Translations under genes and position numbers: made by a program
Notes under the pieces: model-generated
What the model was told of the DNA's origin: nothing
The model's database searches: none
The model's input: the letters and a program-made list of their open reading frames with translations, nothing else
Part shown: piece by piece, positions 1-11,233 of the stretch
Layout: every line of letters begins with the position of its first letter
Numbering within the stretch: the first letter of the stretch is position 1
Origin: Haliclona indistincta
Lineage: Eukaryota; Porifera; Demospongiae; Haplosclerida; Chalinidae
Direction of reading: 5' to 3'
Length of the DNA stretch: 64,000 bases
NCBI GenBank assembly: GCA_964017065.1
Contig: OZ024783.1
Location: forward strand, 9,623,367-9,687,366

Positions 1-2
1 AT

Positions 3-2327
3 ACTCGATTGAACTTTGGTACCAACTCAGCTAGCGAGATATTCCAGAAAACGATCCAAGATCAGCTACGAGGAATCACAGGTGCACTGAACATCAGCGA
101 TGATGTAATCATCTTTGGGAAAAACCAAGCCGAACACGACAAAGCACTTGATGCTGTCTGCAAGAAGTTCGTAGACATGAACGTCACACTCAACAAAAAG
201 AAATGTGAGTTCAACAAACCATCCGTCACTTTCTTTGGCTTTGTTTTTTCTGGAAAAGGTGTAGCACCAGACCCTAAAAAGGTTGAAGCTATCAAGAATG
301 CACCAGCACCTACAACCTCCAGTGGTGTTCGCAGCTTTCTGGGAATGGCGACATATTGTGCTAAATTCATACCCAAGTTCAGCGATGTCTCAGCACCGTT
401 ACGAGAGCTGACAAAGAAAGATGTACCATTCCGATGGACGAAGAAGCAAGAGCACTCCTTCAACGAGATCAAACGACTCCTGACAAGCACTGAAGTCATG
501 GCTTACTTTGATGCAGACAAAGAGACTGAGCTCAACACCGATGCATCTCCAACAGGACTATCAGCAATCCTAGCACAAAGATCAACAACTACCGGAGAGA
601 AGAGAGTTGTAGCCTACATCAGCAGAACACTGTCTCCTGTGGAGCAAAGATACTCACAGACAGAAAGAGAAGCACTCGCCATAGTATGGGCAGTTGAAAG
701 GCTACACATTTATCTCTTTGGCAATCGATTCAAACTTCTCACAGATTGCAAACCTGTACAGCTGATCATCTCTAATCCAAAATCCAGACCTCCAGCAAGA
801 ATCGAGCGCTGGAACCTACGACTTCAGAGTTACGACTTCGAAGCAGTACACATGCAAGGAAGCCACAACCCCTCAGATTTTCTCTCAAGACACTCGATAC
901 AGGAAGCAGCACGACCCAGATGTCTTGCAGAAGAATATGTATGTTTCCTGGCAGCAAACGCAGTCCCCAAAGCAATGACCCTGGAAGAGATCAAGTCCGC
1001 TGTGAAAGAAGACAAAACTCTCCAATGTGTTTCATGGTTAGTGAAAAATCAAGCGTGGAATGAAATCGACAACCTCCCACCAGAACACGAAGGAGCAGAC
1101 CGGACAGAGCTCAAACTCTTCGAGAAAGTGAAAGACGAGCTCACAGTGAATGACGAATCTGATGTTGTACTCAAAAACAGCCAAATCGTCATCCCGACCA
1201 CACTCAGAAACAGAGCAGTCACACTCGCACACGAAGGTCACCAAGGACTGACAAAGACGAAGCAACTGCTAAGGGAAAAAGTATGGTTCCCCAAAATTGA
1301 CACATGGGTGAAGAGAGAGATCAAGAAATGTATTCCATGTCAAGCGAACAGCCCCGAGAAACACCCCGACCCACTGCAGATGTCACAGTTACCACCAGCG
1401 CCTTGGCACACTGTACACACCGATTTCTGTGGACCCTTCCCAACAGGTGAATACGTGTTAGTTGTCATTGATGCTTACTCCAGATTCCCAGAAGTCGAGA
1501 TTGTGAAGTCAACATCAGCAGCTACCACAATACCAAAGCTAGAACACATCTTCGCTACACACGGCATTCCCACAGTCCTGTGCAGTGATAATGGTCCTCC
1601 ATTTACGAGCCACGAATTCAAGTCTTACACAAAAGAAAATGGAATAAAGCACAGGAAGATCACTCCATTATGGCCGCAAGCGAATTCTGAGGCAGAAAGT
1701 TTCATGAAGCCACTCACGAAAGCCATTCGATCTGCTTACGCTGAAGGGAAAAACTGGACCAAACACCTACACAAGTTTCTTCTCAACTATCGAACAACAC
1801 CACACACCACTACCGGTCAAGCACCAGCCACACTCTTATTCAATCGACAAGTGCAGAACAAACTTCCTCAGCTCATAACCGAAATTCCGGACAAGGCGGT
1901 GAGAGAGAAAGATCAAAAGGCTAAGGAAAAGATGAAACAATACGCTGACACTAGACGAAGAGCCAAAAGATCAAACATCACAGTTGGAGACGCCATCCTT
2001 ATCCGACAACCAAAGCACAACAAGTTCACTACTCGATATGATCCACAACCCTTCAAAGTAATCCGAGTAAAAGGGTCAATGATCACAGCCTATCGTGACG
2101 GCAAGTATCTCACTCGAAACATATCTCAATGCAGAGAAGTTGGAGAGATTGAACAGACTGAGAATGATGACACGGACAGTATGGATATGGATGATGAGCA
2201 AGATAACCAGAGAGCAACTACACCAGCTCCCCTCCTACAACAAGCACCGATACCGAATCATCGGAGATCAAGGCGAACGAGAAATCCAACTCAGAGATAT
2301 GGAGAACTTCGTTACCATGGAAAGTAG
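3..2327 (+). CDS. Ty3/gypsy-type pol, 3' part (reverse transcriptase to integrase)
   Basis: The frame is open from base 3, so the protein enters from outside the window and ends at a TAG before 2328. In order I see: the end of a reverse transcriptase palm (active-site region NISDDVIIF, then LNKKKCEF and FLGMATYCAKFIP); an RNase H domain (NTDASPTGLSAIL, QTEREALAIVW, LTDCKPVQL, SDFLSRH); an integrase zinc-binding region (HEGHQGL ... CIPCQA); and an integrase core with the catalytic triad in HTDFCGPF, CSDNGPPF and NSEAESFMK. The order RT-RNaseH-integrase is that of Ty3/gypsy (Metaviridae-like) elements. There is no stop or frameshift over 774 codons, so the copy may be young. The tail is acidic then Arg-rich. 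A second, related element sits at 32.7-36.9 kb, but that one lacks this pol region. Confidence 0.93.
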   Translation, partial: TRLNFGTNSASEIFQKTIQDQLRGITGALNISDDVIIFGKNQAEHDKALDAVCKKFVDMNVTLNKKKCEFNKPSVTFFGFVFSGKGVAPDPKKVEAIKNAPAPTTSSGVRSFLGMATYCAKFIPKFSDVSAPLRELTKKDVPFRWTKKQEHSFNEIKRLLTSTEVMAYFDADKETELNTDASPTGLSAILAQRSTTTGEKRVVAYISRTLSPVEQRYSQTEREALAIVWAVERLHIYLFGNRFKLLTDCKPVQLIISNPKSRPPARIERWNLRLQSYDFEAVHMQGSHNPSDFLSRHSIQEAARPRCLAEEYVCFLAANAVPKAMTLEEIKSAVKEDKTLQCVSWLVKNQAWNEIDNLPPEHEGADRTELKLFEKVKDELTVNDESDVVLKNSQIVIPTTLRNRAVTLAHEGHQGLTKTKQLLREKVWFPKIDTWVKREIKKCIPCQANSPEKHPDPLQMSQLPPAPWHTVHTDFCGPFPTGEYVLVVIDAYSRFPEVEIVKSTSAATTIPKLEHIFATHGIPTVLCSDNGPPFTSHEFKSYTKENGIKHRKITPLWPQANSEAESFMKPLTKAIRSAYAEGKNWTKHLHKFLLNYRTTPHTTTGQAPATLLFNRQVQNKLPQLITEIPDKAVREKDQKAKEKMKQYADTRRRAKRSNITVGDAILIRQPKHNKFTTRYDPQPFKVIRVKGSMITAYRDGKYLTRNISQCREVGEIEQTENDDTDSMDMDDEQDNQRATTPAPLLQQAPIPNHRRSRRTRNPTQRYGELRYHGK

Positions 2328-2351
2328 TTACTATTCAAAGTGAGAGGAAGA

Positions 2352-2552
2352 TGTAGTGATGTGAACACAACTGAACACATTCATTAATAATCATTATACC
2401 ACAATATTTATCCAATCATTATTTACCATGTATAATTAGAAAAGAAATATATACTCCTCATGGTACATGGTCAACTGAGCTAGTCGTACTCACACGGTTA
2501 TCCAGGTGCATCGTAGTTACAACAGTCCGCCAACATCTGTATTCCACTACTA
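2352..2552 (+). repeat. Probable 3' LTR of the gypsy element
   Basis: The pol stop is followed by a purine-rich stretch (gtgagaggaaga), then TGTAGTGATGTG at 2352, matching a polypurine tract followed by an LTR beginning TG. The LTR of the related element at 32.7 kb also starts TGTAGT and ends ACTACA. A similar CCACTAC occurs near 2552 and is taken as a tentative end. The left LTR lies outside the window, so the right boundary is a guess. Confidence 0.4.
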
Positions 2553-4919
2553 TCTACTTGCTAGTGTATCAAATTTGGCACTTTTATCACAAAATGCACG
2601 ATTGTTCTGCTATGTGGTCCAACTACTATAAACATTGTTGTTATTCACACCAAAATACTTGTAAAGACACCTAGCCATACATCTATCATCGTCAGATAAA
2701 GTGAGTATGTGTTGGAAGTGATTCAAAAAAACTAAGGTTTTGACAACAACAGACATCACAGGCTCACAAAATTCCTTCAACTACAAAGAAGAACACGACA
2801 CAACAAGTCAACAACATGAGTAAAGTGAAGGAACAAAGATACACGTGCAGCAAGCACACAACACTGATTGCTTCACTGTATTGTCAGCACTGCGTACAAT
2901 CATTTACAAAGAATTCTCAACACAATCACACTACTATAATCACACCAAGACAAGTTGTTAGCCTTTGCTGTGAACCAAAATTGTCAACACAAGTGCATGC
3001 ACGTATGCAAAAAACATTTTTATTTTATGCTACATGTAAAACTAGGTGATCGATCGACTTGCAGTAGCAATGCGAGAAAATGATGTAAATCAGTTGCTGT
3101 AAGTGCTAGTTTCACACTACGTTTTATCGATGAAAACGTGTACTATTTAAAGATAAACATGAGTCACAAAACGCGTTATCTTGCTGATAAATAGCTCCCG
3201 TTAAATCGTTCGTGCATTGCGCAATACAAATAGTGAGTCTTACCATAGCTTGGAGCAGACCTCGTACCACGCATAGAATAATTATTTACGCACTTACATA
3301 CAATATTATATACAGTCAGTTATCAGTTAAGTATGCATATACCAAAGCTATTACGCATACATTAGTAACTTATTCTCAACTACATGAAAGCATTTGTACT
3401 CCAGTACAGAACGGTATGATTATACCAAGCATTCATACTTTAGTATCTTGTTTTCTACTAAGCAATACATTGTTTTAACTAAGTACCTTTTGGTCTCTAT
3501 TTGAACTTTGTGAAGTTGAGAGAGAAGAGCAGGATATGATGAGAGAGACAGAGAGTTCGGCCATTTCAGTAACAGATGACCAGCCAACTGCAGCCTATGA
3601 CGAGGACAGAGAAATAAGTATTATTTGAACACTATTATTGTAGTACCATGTCATAATAGATGGGTTAGTTGTGTTGGTCGACAGTAGATCAACAAGTGAA
3701 GACCAGTTTGTGTCCAGCCTGCGTCTTTTAGCTGAGAAGAGATAAAACAATAAAAAATCAAAGAAAAAATAGCACAATATCAACAATATACATACAATAA
3801 TATAACAATTATTGTTGAAAGCTACTCTGCTTGGACTTGGAGCAGTTTGATTAATATAGCAATAGCTAACCAAACAGTATTCACGCATCTCGTACTTGTA
3901 CTAGCATGGCTCCGGTCGATGTAGCTCCAATGTAAACACAAGCTGCAAGACCATGTAGTGGTGGTCTCTACGATGCGGCCTTCTTGTAGCTGGAATTGCT
4001 CAGGTACGTCCACAGCTAGTTTTGGGGGCTTTTAGCACTTGCATTGCACATTCAAAGTGCAAACAACGTCATTGTCATAACTATGACATCATTGCTGGGG
4101 CGGTGGTGGAATTAAGATGGCGACATAGCCAGTAATCACTTGAATAAGTGTGTACTATATTCATATGGTTTCTGTCACCATTAGTACAAATAATGAAAAG
4201 GTCAGAGTTAGTACAACTGCAACAATTGGGTCATCATACAAGGAGCAGTTCTTAGTTTGCTGCTCTGCTGGTGAGGGGCGAGCCTGAGCGAGAAATGCTA
4301 TAAATTTACATCTGAAATAGATCACCTCAAAATTTGGCGACTGGTGAAGGGTATATGTGTACATGGTATCCCTCAGCTTGTCTCACCAATAAAGAAAAGC
4401 AAGTGCGTTATTTTGATGCAAGCTGAATGATGGCAAGAAAGTGAGACGTGTCGTGTCGTTTGATGGTGAGCTACAACCAAATGAAAAAGGCAGAAGAGAA
4501 GTCCGTTGTAGCCCTTGAGAACAGTAGCGTTAAAAACAATACCTTGACATGTGGTCCATTTGAACAAGTATTCGGTAGCGAGTTGTTCACCACGTAAGTT
4601 TGAGCTGGGAGAGTATGCTTTCTGACATGGGCGGAACTACAGTGCAAATCTATGCACACAGAAGTGATGTGCACACAGAAGTAATTCCTGTCGGTTGACT
4701 TAGGAATTACAAGGGAAATATGCTCCTGAAATTTGTAAGTAAATGAGTAGGTGACACGTGTCTGTTGTAGTATTTAAACTAGACACGTGAAGTAGTTGAG
4801 CATTCTTAGGTTTTGTGCACTCCACAGTCTATTTTTCTTTTCAATGAAATCACCAAATCTTCGCATATACTTAGGTAACTTATGATGGATCCTACTCTCC
4901 TACTCTCCTACTCTCTCTT
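2553..4919. other. AT-rich stretch with no confident gene
   Basis: No family-level gene is recognised here. The only hints are a short Cys/His-rich ORF at 2816-2953 (listed separately) and an open acidic stretch at about 3492-3628 that could be a terminal exon but has no clear acceptor. A repeated phrase of direct copies (tcctactctcc) lies near 4890-4915. Confidence 0.4.
2816..2953 (+). CDS. Possible first exon with a degenerate B-box-like Cys/His motif
   Basis: From the ATG at 2816 the frame reads a Cys/His array: C-x2-H, then C-x2-C, then H-x-H (TCSKHTT ... LYCQHC ... QHNHT). This resembles a B-box zinc finger of TRIM-type proteins, but the central Cys pair of a full B-box2 is missing. A GT that could be a donor follows CAA at 2953. 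No second exon could be joined. It may be a gene relic or chance; the call rests on spacing of Cys and His only. Confidence 0.2.
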
Positions 4920-5175
4920 ATGATGGATCCTACTCGTGGGATGGCAGCAGCAACTCGTGGAGCTAAAGCCATGGAGGAGCAAACAGTTCAGATCATAACA
5001 GCACTTCAGACTCAAGGCCAACAACAAATGGAACAAATGACCCGGCAGTTCGAGCTACTTGCGGCTAATCAGCAGAAGCAACAAAAAACGGGCAACGATG
5101 GAAATGCGCGAGAAGCTCGACCAGATAGAAGCGGTACAACAAGACTGCCATCACCAGCTAGAACGCAAGTTGACT
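4920..5175 (+). pseudogene. Gln-rich, gag-like or coiled-coil ORF fragment
   Basis: The frame begins MMDPTRGMAAATRGAKAMEE and continues with a Gln-rich amphipathic stretch (QQQMEQMTRQFELLAANQQ). It then slips out of frame into the coiled-coil segment seen at 5059-5300 in another frame (KLDQIEAVQQD, LTEETSLLTS). The same coiled-coil segment recurs at 9509-9700. This looks like the broken N-terminal region of a transposon protein, perhaps gag-like; I do not recognise the family. Confidence 0.35.
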
Positions 5176-6011
5176 GAAGAGACTAGCCTCCTGACGAGTA
5201 CTCAAAAGCGCAATGGAGGACATCTTGAGAGACTGTTGGACACATTGAGAGAAGCCGAAAAAGCGACAGTCACACTAGCAACGTCCGCTGCTGTCGCAAA
5301 CTTGCTGCTGCTGTTGCTGTCAAAACCAATACTGCTGACAGCTGACTAGAATGTCCCGCGCACGACTGAGGACGCAACCGACTGTAGCGCAGGACTGAGG
5401 ACGGCACACCACGCTACGTTCTTTAGTACTGTTGCCGTGTATAGCCAAAGAATAAGGCGGAGATGCAGCAAGTTGTTGACATGTCGCAGTCAATTGAAAA
5501 AGATACCATTAAGTCAATGATTGAGGCTTTTGCTGAAATTGATATCAACCACATTCAGCTACGGCATGGCCAAGCTAGAAGTACTTGGCTACCATCACCT
5601 CCGACAAATATCGTGAGAAGGTATGACAACAGAGTAACAATAAGCCCACTAGCATCGAGACAGCTGAGGCAACTGAGGCTGGTGAGAATCAGCCTCGAAT
5701 TATTTCACAAGAGCCAAAAGGGATTAGAACCAGAAGAAATTGGTGGGTGTTTAACATTAAAATCAATGAATTACATCTTTTACGATTTCAGTATTAAAAT
5801 GACGATGGCAGTGGTTCTGCTGCTGAACCAGAGGCTCTGAAATGTTTGTTTAGTTACTTAGTGAAATGCAAAGATGATGACAAGGAAAAGAAATTGTTAC
5901 CCGGCACCCTAACTAGAACTGCATTGTATTGAGCTAAAGTAGATACGCTTTGAAGCATGGCTGCCCAATGAACATGAGGCTACAACACTTCTAAGCTTAG
6001 AGGGTAATTAT

Positions 6012-6122
6012 TTATTGAAAATAGTTCCAGTAAGCGGAGATGGCAACTGCCTATTTAGAGCTGTCAGCTGTCTCTTATTTCAAAATGAAAATCAACACGA
6101 CAGTGTTCGAGAGATTAAATAA
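6012..6122 (+). pseudogene. OTU-like cysteine protease remnant (copy 1)
   Basis: A 36-codon frame contains SGDGNCLFRAVSC, which matches the catalytic Asp-Gly-x-Cys segment of OTU-family deubiquitinases (the D and C of the active site), and ends at TAA. The His-containing C-terminal part of an OTU domain was not found. OTU domains are known cargo of several eukaryotic transposons, including some Helitrons, so this fits an element-encoded protein rather than a host gene. A second copy lies at 10419-10529. Confidence 0.55.
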
Positions 6123-7849
6123 AAAAACTGATAAAAAAACGATGAGAAAGCATTTCGTTTGAGCCATAACATACTCTTTATAGAGGTAAAATTGTATTTT
6201 GCGTTAAATGTTTTCACACGGGTGATGTGATGTGATGTGATGGGTGCTATGAGGAAGATTAACCCTGGAAGAAGCAGTGAAGAAATTGAACTAGCTTTTG
6301 ACCACATGGCCTAGTCTATTATTATACTTATTTATAAATAATTAACATAAAAATGAAATCGATCAGCAATGTTGAATCGTACAATAGTAGTAACAATAGA
6401 ATGATTTCATGATGACTTTGACCTTTTATTAAAGGTCAATGACTGTAAAAATAACATATACAGGTGTAGGCAGAAGCAAAAACTCTGTCTGAAAGAGATG
6501 TATGGAAAGAAAAGGCGAAGCGTGAATCACAAACTACACAATGTGCGGTGAAGAGATGAAAGAAAATGTGCACAGCTTGCAAAGAAGAAAACAGAGATTC
6601 TTGTCTTGAAAGCAAGGCAAAAGAATATCAGGCAGCACAGAGTTCGAAGACTAAATGACAAAGTTGTGTACTACAGGAAACTCTACAAACAAAGGGTACG
6701 ACCAGCGAGTCAAAACAGATCCAGTGCTTGCCGTGACCAGCAATGACCTGCTATGCTATGCTGTCTACCAGAAATCTAGCGCAGTAGTACTGCGTAGTTC
6801 TATGTACCAAGATCATCTAATAAATCCGCAAAGTCACGTTACTAGAACTAAAATTAACAATCCGAAGTTAGCAACAGCATAATGTCATGCTGCTGGTATG
6901 AAGTTTACAAAAACCTTAGCTACTCAACTGTTTAGAGACCAGCTGATAGTGGAGTGCATCAGTCATAGGACCCTTAAAGAGCTAAACCCAGTTTGATATT
7001 CTCAACCTGCTGCATGACGTTAAAGCATTAAAGTTAGAGTTAAAGCATTATTGACCCGCTACAGAGTCGAGCCTTGGGATCCTTGGATCCTTGAGCCTTG
7101 GGACGCATGTTCAGAAGTTGTATTTTGCCAACGTCCGATATAAAATGTGTTACCCTGTCTCGAATTCTGGTTGAATCCTGGTAGTAGATAATCTGTGTAC
7201 ACTACACAAACAGTATCACTTTTAACATCACTCAGAAGTCACTATCACTTGCATAATGTGAGCATAATTATTATGACGCTGTGCATAATGTATCTGCAAT
7301 TTTATTACAGAGCAATCGGCAGCTCATTCTGCCACTTCATTTAAGAAGTGGTTGATCACTTTAATCAGTGATTTTGGGGGAGGGGGGGACGCTTCGAGTT
7401 GGACGGAATCTTTAATGCCCCGAACCTCCTTCTCTATCATCAACTTTCAAAAGTAAGTTATGTTATTTTGCTAGCAAATATTATTAATTTTCTCTATCTG
7501 TTTCCTGCATACTTCTGACATTATAGCTGAATTGTGCAAGCATCGCCAGTGGGGTACGGACATTGCTAACTCCGCCGCTGGGTCACTAGGTTGTTTAATT
7601 CAAGCAACGCGGGCCGGCAAAGGATCGTTACATTATACACACTACACTGCCGGCCCCTTTGTATGAAGGTTAGTAGTTCACATCTCTGAAGTGTTTGCCA
7701 GGGTTCGGTTTCTTATGCCAAGATACTTAGTACCTGAACAGTACTAATAGTAACACAATAGTCTTGATAGTCTTGACATCACATGGATTAAGAGAGATTG
7801 AGTTGGTATGAGCATCCATTTCTAAGCAGTGGCTAGAAGCAGTGTCCAT

Positions 7850-8025
7850 GTGAGCATCCGTTTCTTCTGTAGGCGACACTATCACAGGTGAAGAGCATTG
7901 ACAATCTGTCGCAGTCACACTGGAGGTAAGTGGGTCAAGAGAGAGGTTGTGAGCATCCATTCCTACTGCAGGCGATGCTATCACAAGAGTCACAAGTCAT
8001 TCCTACTGCAGGCGATGCTATCACA
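7850..8025 (+). repeat. Short diverged tandem repeat, about 40 bp unit
   Basis: The phrase cattcctactgcaggcgat recurs at about 7958 and 8000, followed each time by gctatcacaag, and a diverged form (catccgtttcttctgtaggc) occurs near 7855. It is a small tandem duplication inside copy 1 of the multicopy element and is absent from copy 2. Confidence 0.6.
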
Positions 8026-8989
8026 AGGTTTACAAAGATCTTGCATAGAGAGCTTGAAGCGGCTGTCGCATGGAATTACCACGATTGTATGATTTTTCAT
8101 TCTCATGCTACTTTTCTTTCCGCTTTCAATCTTAATATCTGTCAGCGCTCATAAATCTTAAAGTGAAGGTATATACCTGTCAGAGGCATCTAAAGAACTG
8201 ATCAAATTGCTTTCTACGTGTATTACTCAGAAAAAACCAGTGTACTAAAGCAAAAACAACAAGAGACAAGATGTGGACTGCTTATCACGAATGACAGTTA
8301 TCCGAAAACAACACATCTTTGTGGAGGACTTTTCCTGCCCACAGTGACTCCTCAAAGTTGCTAATCTTATGCCAGCATGTTGTATATGAAGTTTTAAAGC
8401 AGCTAATAAAAAGCATTACCCAGTCACAAAAGTATCTGGAAAAGAACAAGCAAAATTTGATCCAAATTATGAAGAACTAAGTGGGATTCGTTATGCTGCT
8501 GGCTGGTTGCGAACGAATTTCTAAAAACCTGAAGAAGTCACCAAAATGGAAGAAAGATCTAGACATACTTATTAGTGCTTTTGTGACTTCAATGAATCTA
8601 CATTGTCCATAGAAACTCATTGTCGGATGCAAGTTCAGATGCTTAGACCGACGCTTGTACCAAGTGTCAGTGGTAAGAGAGACAGAGTAGGTGTGTCACC
8701 ATCTGTTATTCAGAAAATATCATCCAAGCGTTTGAAGAGCCAGTACCTTCGTGAGGACTTATGCACAGCATTACTCATGCTGTAGCAGCTGTGAAGACAA
8801 ACATGTGTATGAGAAGCTGAAATAATTATCATGAACTTTAAATTATTGCTGTGTTCATTGTGGGCAGTCATTTAGACCTGTCATAAACTGAACTAACATT
8901 ATATTTAACTCTATGAACACCAATATTATTTTTGACATTATAAAGAGCGATTGGTCGTAAAACCATTGTCATTCACAGAGATATCTTGA

Positions 8990-9506
8990 ACTCTCTAGCA
9001 TCGAGATAGCTGAGGCAGCTGAGGCGCTGGTGAGAATCAGCCTCAAATTATTTGACAAGAGCCAAAGGGAATAGAACCAGAAGAAATTGGTGGGTGTCTA
9101 ACATCAAAATCAACAATTCAAATCTTTTACGATTTCAGTATTAAGATGACGATAGCGGTGCTTGTACTGCTGAACCAGAGGCTCTGAAATGTTTGTTTAG
9201 TTACAATTTTAGTGAACTGCAAAGAGGATGACAAGGAAAAGAAGTTATTACCCGGCAAGGAAGAGAGACCAGGGCAGAGAGTGTACAGCTAAAGCTAGAT
9301 CTGAAGAAACACCTCAGCAAAGAAAGAAAAGGCTGGCTAATCAAAAAGCAATGGATAGACAACGTAGAGAGGCTCAAGCTGCCAAAGAAACACCTGAGCA
9401 GACGGAGGAGAGACTGGCTAATCAGAAAGAACAGGACAGAGAACGTACAGCTAAAGCAACACCTGAACGGAGAGTGGAGAGACTGGTTCTAAGCTGGCAA
9501 CGATAG
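8990..9506 (+). repeat. Third partial copy of the multicopy element
   Basis: From ctagcatcgagatagctgag at about 8998 this stretch matches 5648-5890 and 10060-10290, including the shared segment gctctgaaatgtttgtttag. It then continues into a 279-bp ORF that the other two copies have lost. It directly precedes copy 2, so the region may be a tandem array of three units. Confidence 0.6.
9228..9506 (+). CDS. Arg/Glu/Gln-rich repeat ORF of the multicopy element
   Basis: This 92-residue ORF has two to three copies of a charged motif: SEETPQQRKKRLANQKAMD, then KETPEQTEERLANQKEQD, then a broken third unit with ATPERRVERL. Repeats of the ETPEQ-R-RL type occur at the N-terminus of some Helitron and related transposon proteins; that is recalled family knowledge, not a search result. 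It likely continued into the coiled-coil segment at 9509-9700, but a stop at 9504-9506 and a frame change separate them. Probably a fragment of an element protein. Confidence 0.4.
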   Translation: MTRKRSYYPARKRDQGRECTAKARSEETPQQRKKRLANQKAMDRQRREAQAAKETPEQTEERLANQKEQDRERTAKATPERRVERLVLSWQR

Positions 9507-10418
9507 AAATGCGCGAGAAGCACGACCAGATAGAAGCGGTACAACAGGACCGCCATCACCAGCTAGAACGCAAGTTGACTGAAGAGACTAGCCTCCTGAC
9601 GAGTACTCAAAAGCGCAATGGAGGACATCTTGAGAGACAGTTGGACACATTGAGAGAAGAAGCCGAAAAAGCGACAGTCACACTAGCGACATCCGCTGCT
9701 GTGGACGTCGCTTGCTGCTGTCGCAAACTTGCGCTGTCAAAACCAATACTTCTGACAGCTGACTGGAATGTCCCACGCAACCGACTGTAGCGCAGGACTG
9801 AGGACGGCACACCACGCTACGTTCTTTAGTACTGTTGTCGTGTATAGCCAAAGAATTAGGCGGAGATGCAGCAAGTTGTTGACATGTCGCAGTCAATTTT
9901 ATTGAAAAAGACTATTTCAATACCATTAAGACAATGATTGAGGCTTTTGCTGAAATTGATATCAACCACATTCAGCTACGGCATGGCCAAGCTAGAAGTA
10001 CTTGGCTACCATCACCTCCGACAAATATCGTGAGAAGGTATGACAACAAAGTAACAATAAACCCGAGATAGCTAAGGCAACTGAGGCTGGTGAGAATCAG
10101 CCTCGAATTATTTCACAAGAGCCAAAGGGAACAGAACCAGAAGAATTAATGGGTGTTTAACATTAAAATCAATGAATTACATCTTTTATGATTTCAGCAT
10201 TAAAATGACGAAGGCAGTGCTTCTGCTGCTGAACTAGAGGCTCTGAAATGTTTGTTTAGTTACTTAGTGAAATGCAAAGAGGATGACAAGGAAAAGACCG
10301 GCAGCCTAACTAGAACTGCATTGTATTGAGCTAAAGTAGGTACGCTTTGAAGCATGGCTGCCCAATGAACATGAGGCTACAACACTTCTAAGCTTAGAGG
10401 GTAATTATTTATATATTA

Positions 10419-10529
10419 TTATTGAAAATAGTTCCAGTAAGCGGAGATGGCAACTGCCTATTTAGAGTTGTCAGCTGTCTCTTATTTCAAAATGAAAATC
10501 AACACGACAGTGTTCGAGAGATTAAATAA
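10419..10529 (+). pseudogene. OTU-like cysteine protease remnant (copy 2)
   Basis: This is the same 36-codon segment as at 6012-6122, with the D-G-x-C active-site motif kept and one substitution just after it (Ala to Val). It ends at TAA. That both copies stop at the same place shows the truncation predates the duplication. Confidence 0.5.
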
Positions 10530-10966
10530 AAAAACTGATAAAAAAAACGATGAGAAAGCATTTCGTTTGAGCCATGACATACTCTTTATAGAGGTAAAAT
10601 TGTATTTTGTGTTAAATGTTTTCACACGGGTGACGTGATGTGATGTGATGGGTGCTATGAGGAAGATTAACCCTGGAAGAAGCAGTGAAGAAATTGAACT
10701 AGCTTTTGACCACATGGCCTAGTCTATTATTATACTTATACTTATTTATAAAATTAGTTAACATAAAAATGAAATCGATCAGCAATGTTAAATCGTACAA
10801 TAGTAGTTACAATAGCAATGTTGAATGATTTCATGACGACTCTGACCTTTTATTAAAGGTCAATGACTGTGTGAAAATTACATATACAGGTGTAGGCAGA
10901 AGCAAAAACTCTGTCTGAAAGAGATGTATGGAAAGAAAAGTCGAAGCGTAAATCACAAACTACACA

Positions 10967-11233
10967 ATGTGCGGCGAAGAGATAAAAGAAAATGTGCACA
11001 GCTTGCAAAGAAGAAAACAGATTCTTGTCTTGAAAGCAAAGCAGAAGAATATCAGGCAGCACAGAGTTCGGAGACTGAATGACAAAGTTGCGTACTACAG
11101 GAAACTTTACAAACGAGCAGTGAGTCAAGACAGATCCAGTGCTTGTCATGGGACCTGCTATGCTGTCTACCAGGACTCTAGCGCAGTAGTACTGCGTAGT
11201 TCTATGTACCAAGATCATCTAATAAATCCTTGA
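10967..11233 (+). pseudogene. Basic ORF of the multicopy element (copy 2)
   Basis: The frame is rich in Lys, Arg and Gln in its first half (KAKQKNIRQHRVRRLNDK, then YYRKLYKRAV), suggesting a nucleic-acid-binding or coiled segment, and ends in a low-complexity tail. The matching region at about 6540-6790 in copy 1 is broken by frameshifts. No known domain was recognised. Confidence 0.3.

Larger units (their letters stand above)
5080..8790 (+). repeat. Decayed multicopy element, copy 1
   Basis: This stretch is repeated in direct orientation at about 9490-13495. Matching landmarks are 5100/9510 (ggaaatgcgcgagaagc against gaaatgcgcgagaagc), 6020/10425 (OTU-like motif), 6540/10965, 7737/11648, 8018/11680, 8250/13000 and 8640/13330. 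The offset grows from about 4.4 to 4.7 kb, so the copies differ by several indels. Copy 1 has a private stretch at about 7260-7735, including a G-run near 7375-7390. No long frame survives. The best inference is two copies of one transposon or retroelement; ends and target duplications could not be defined. Confidence 0.7.
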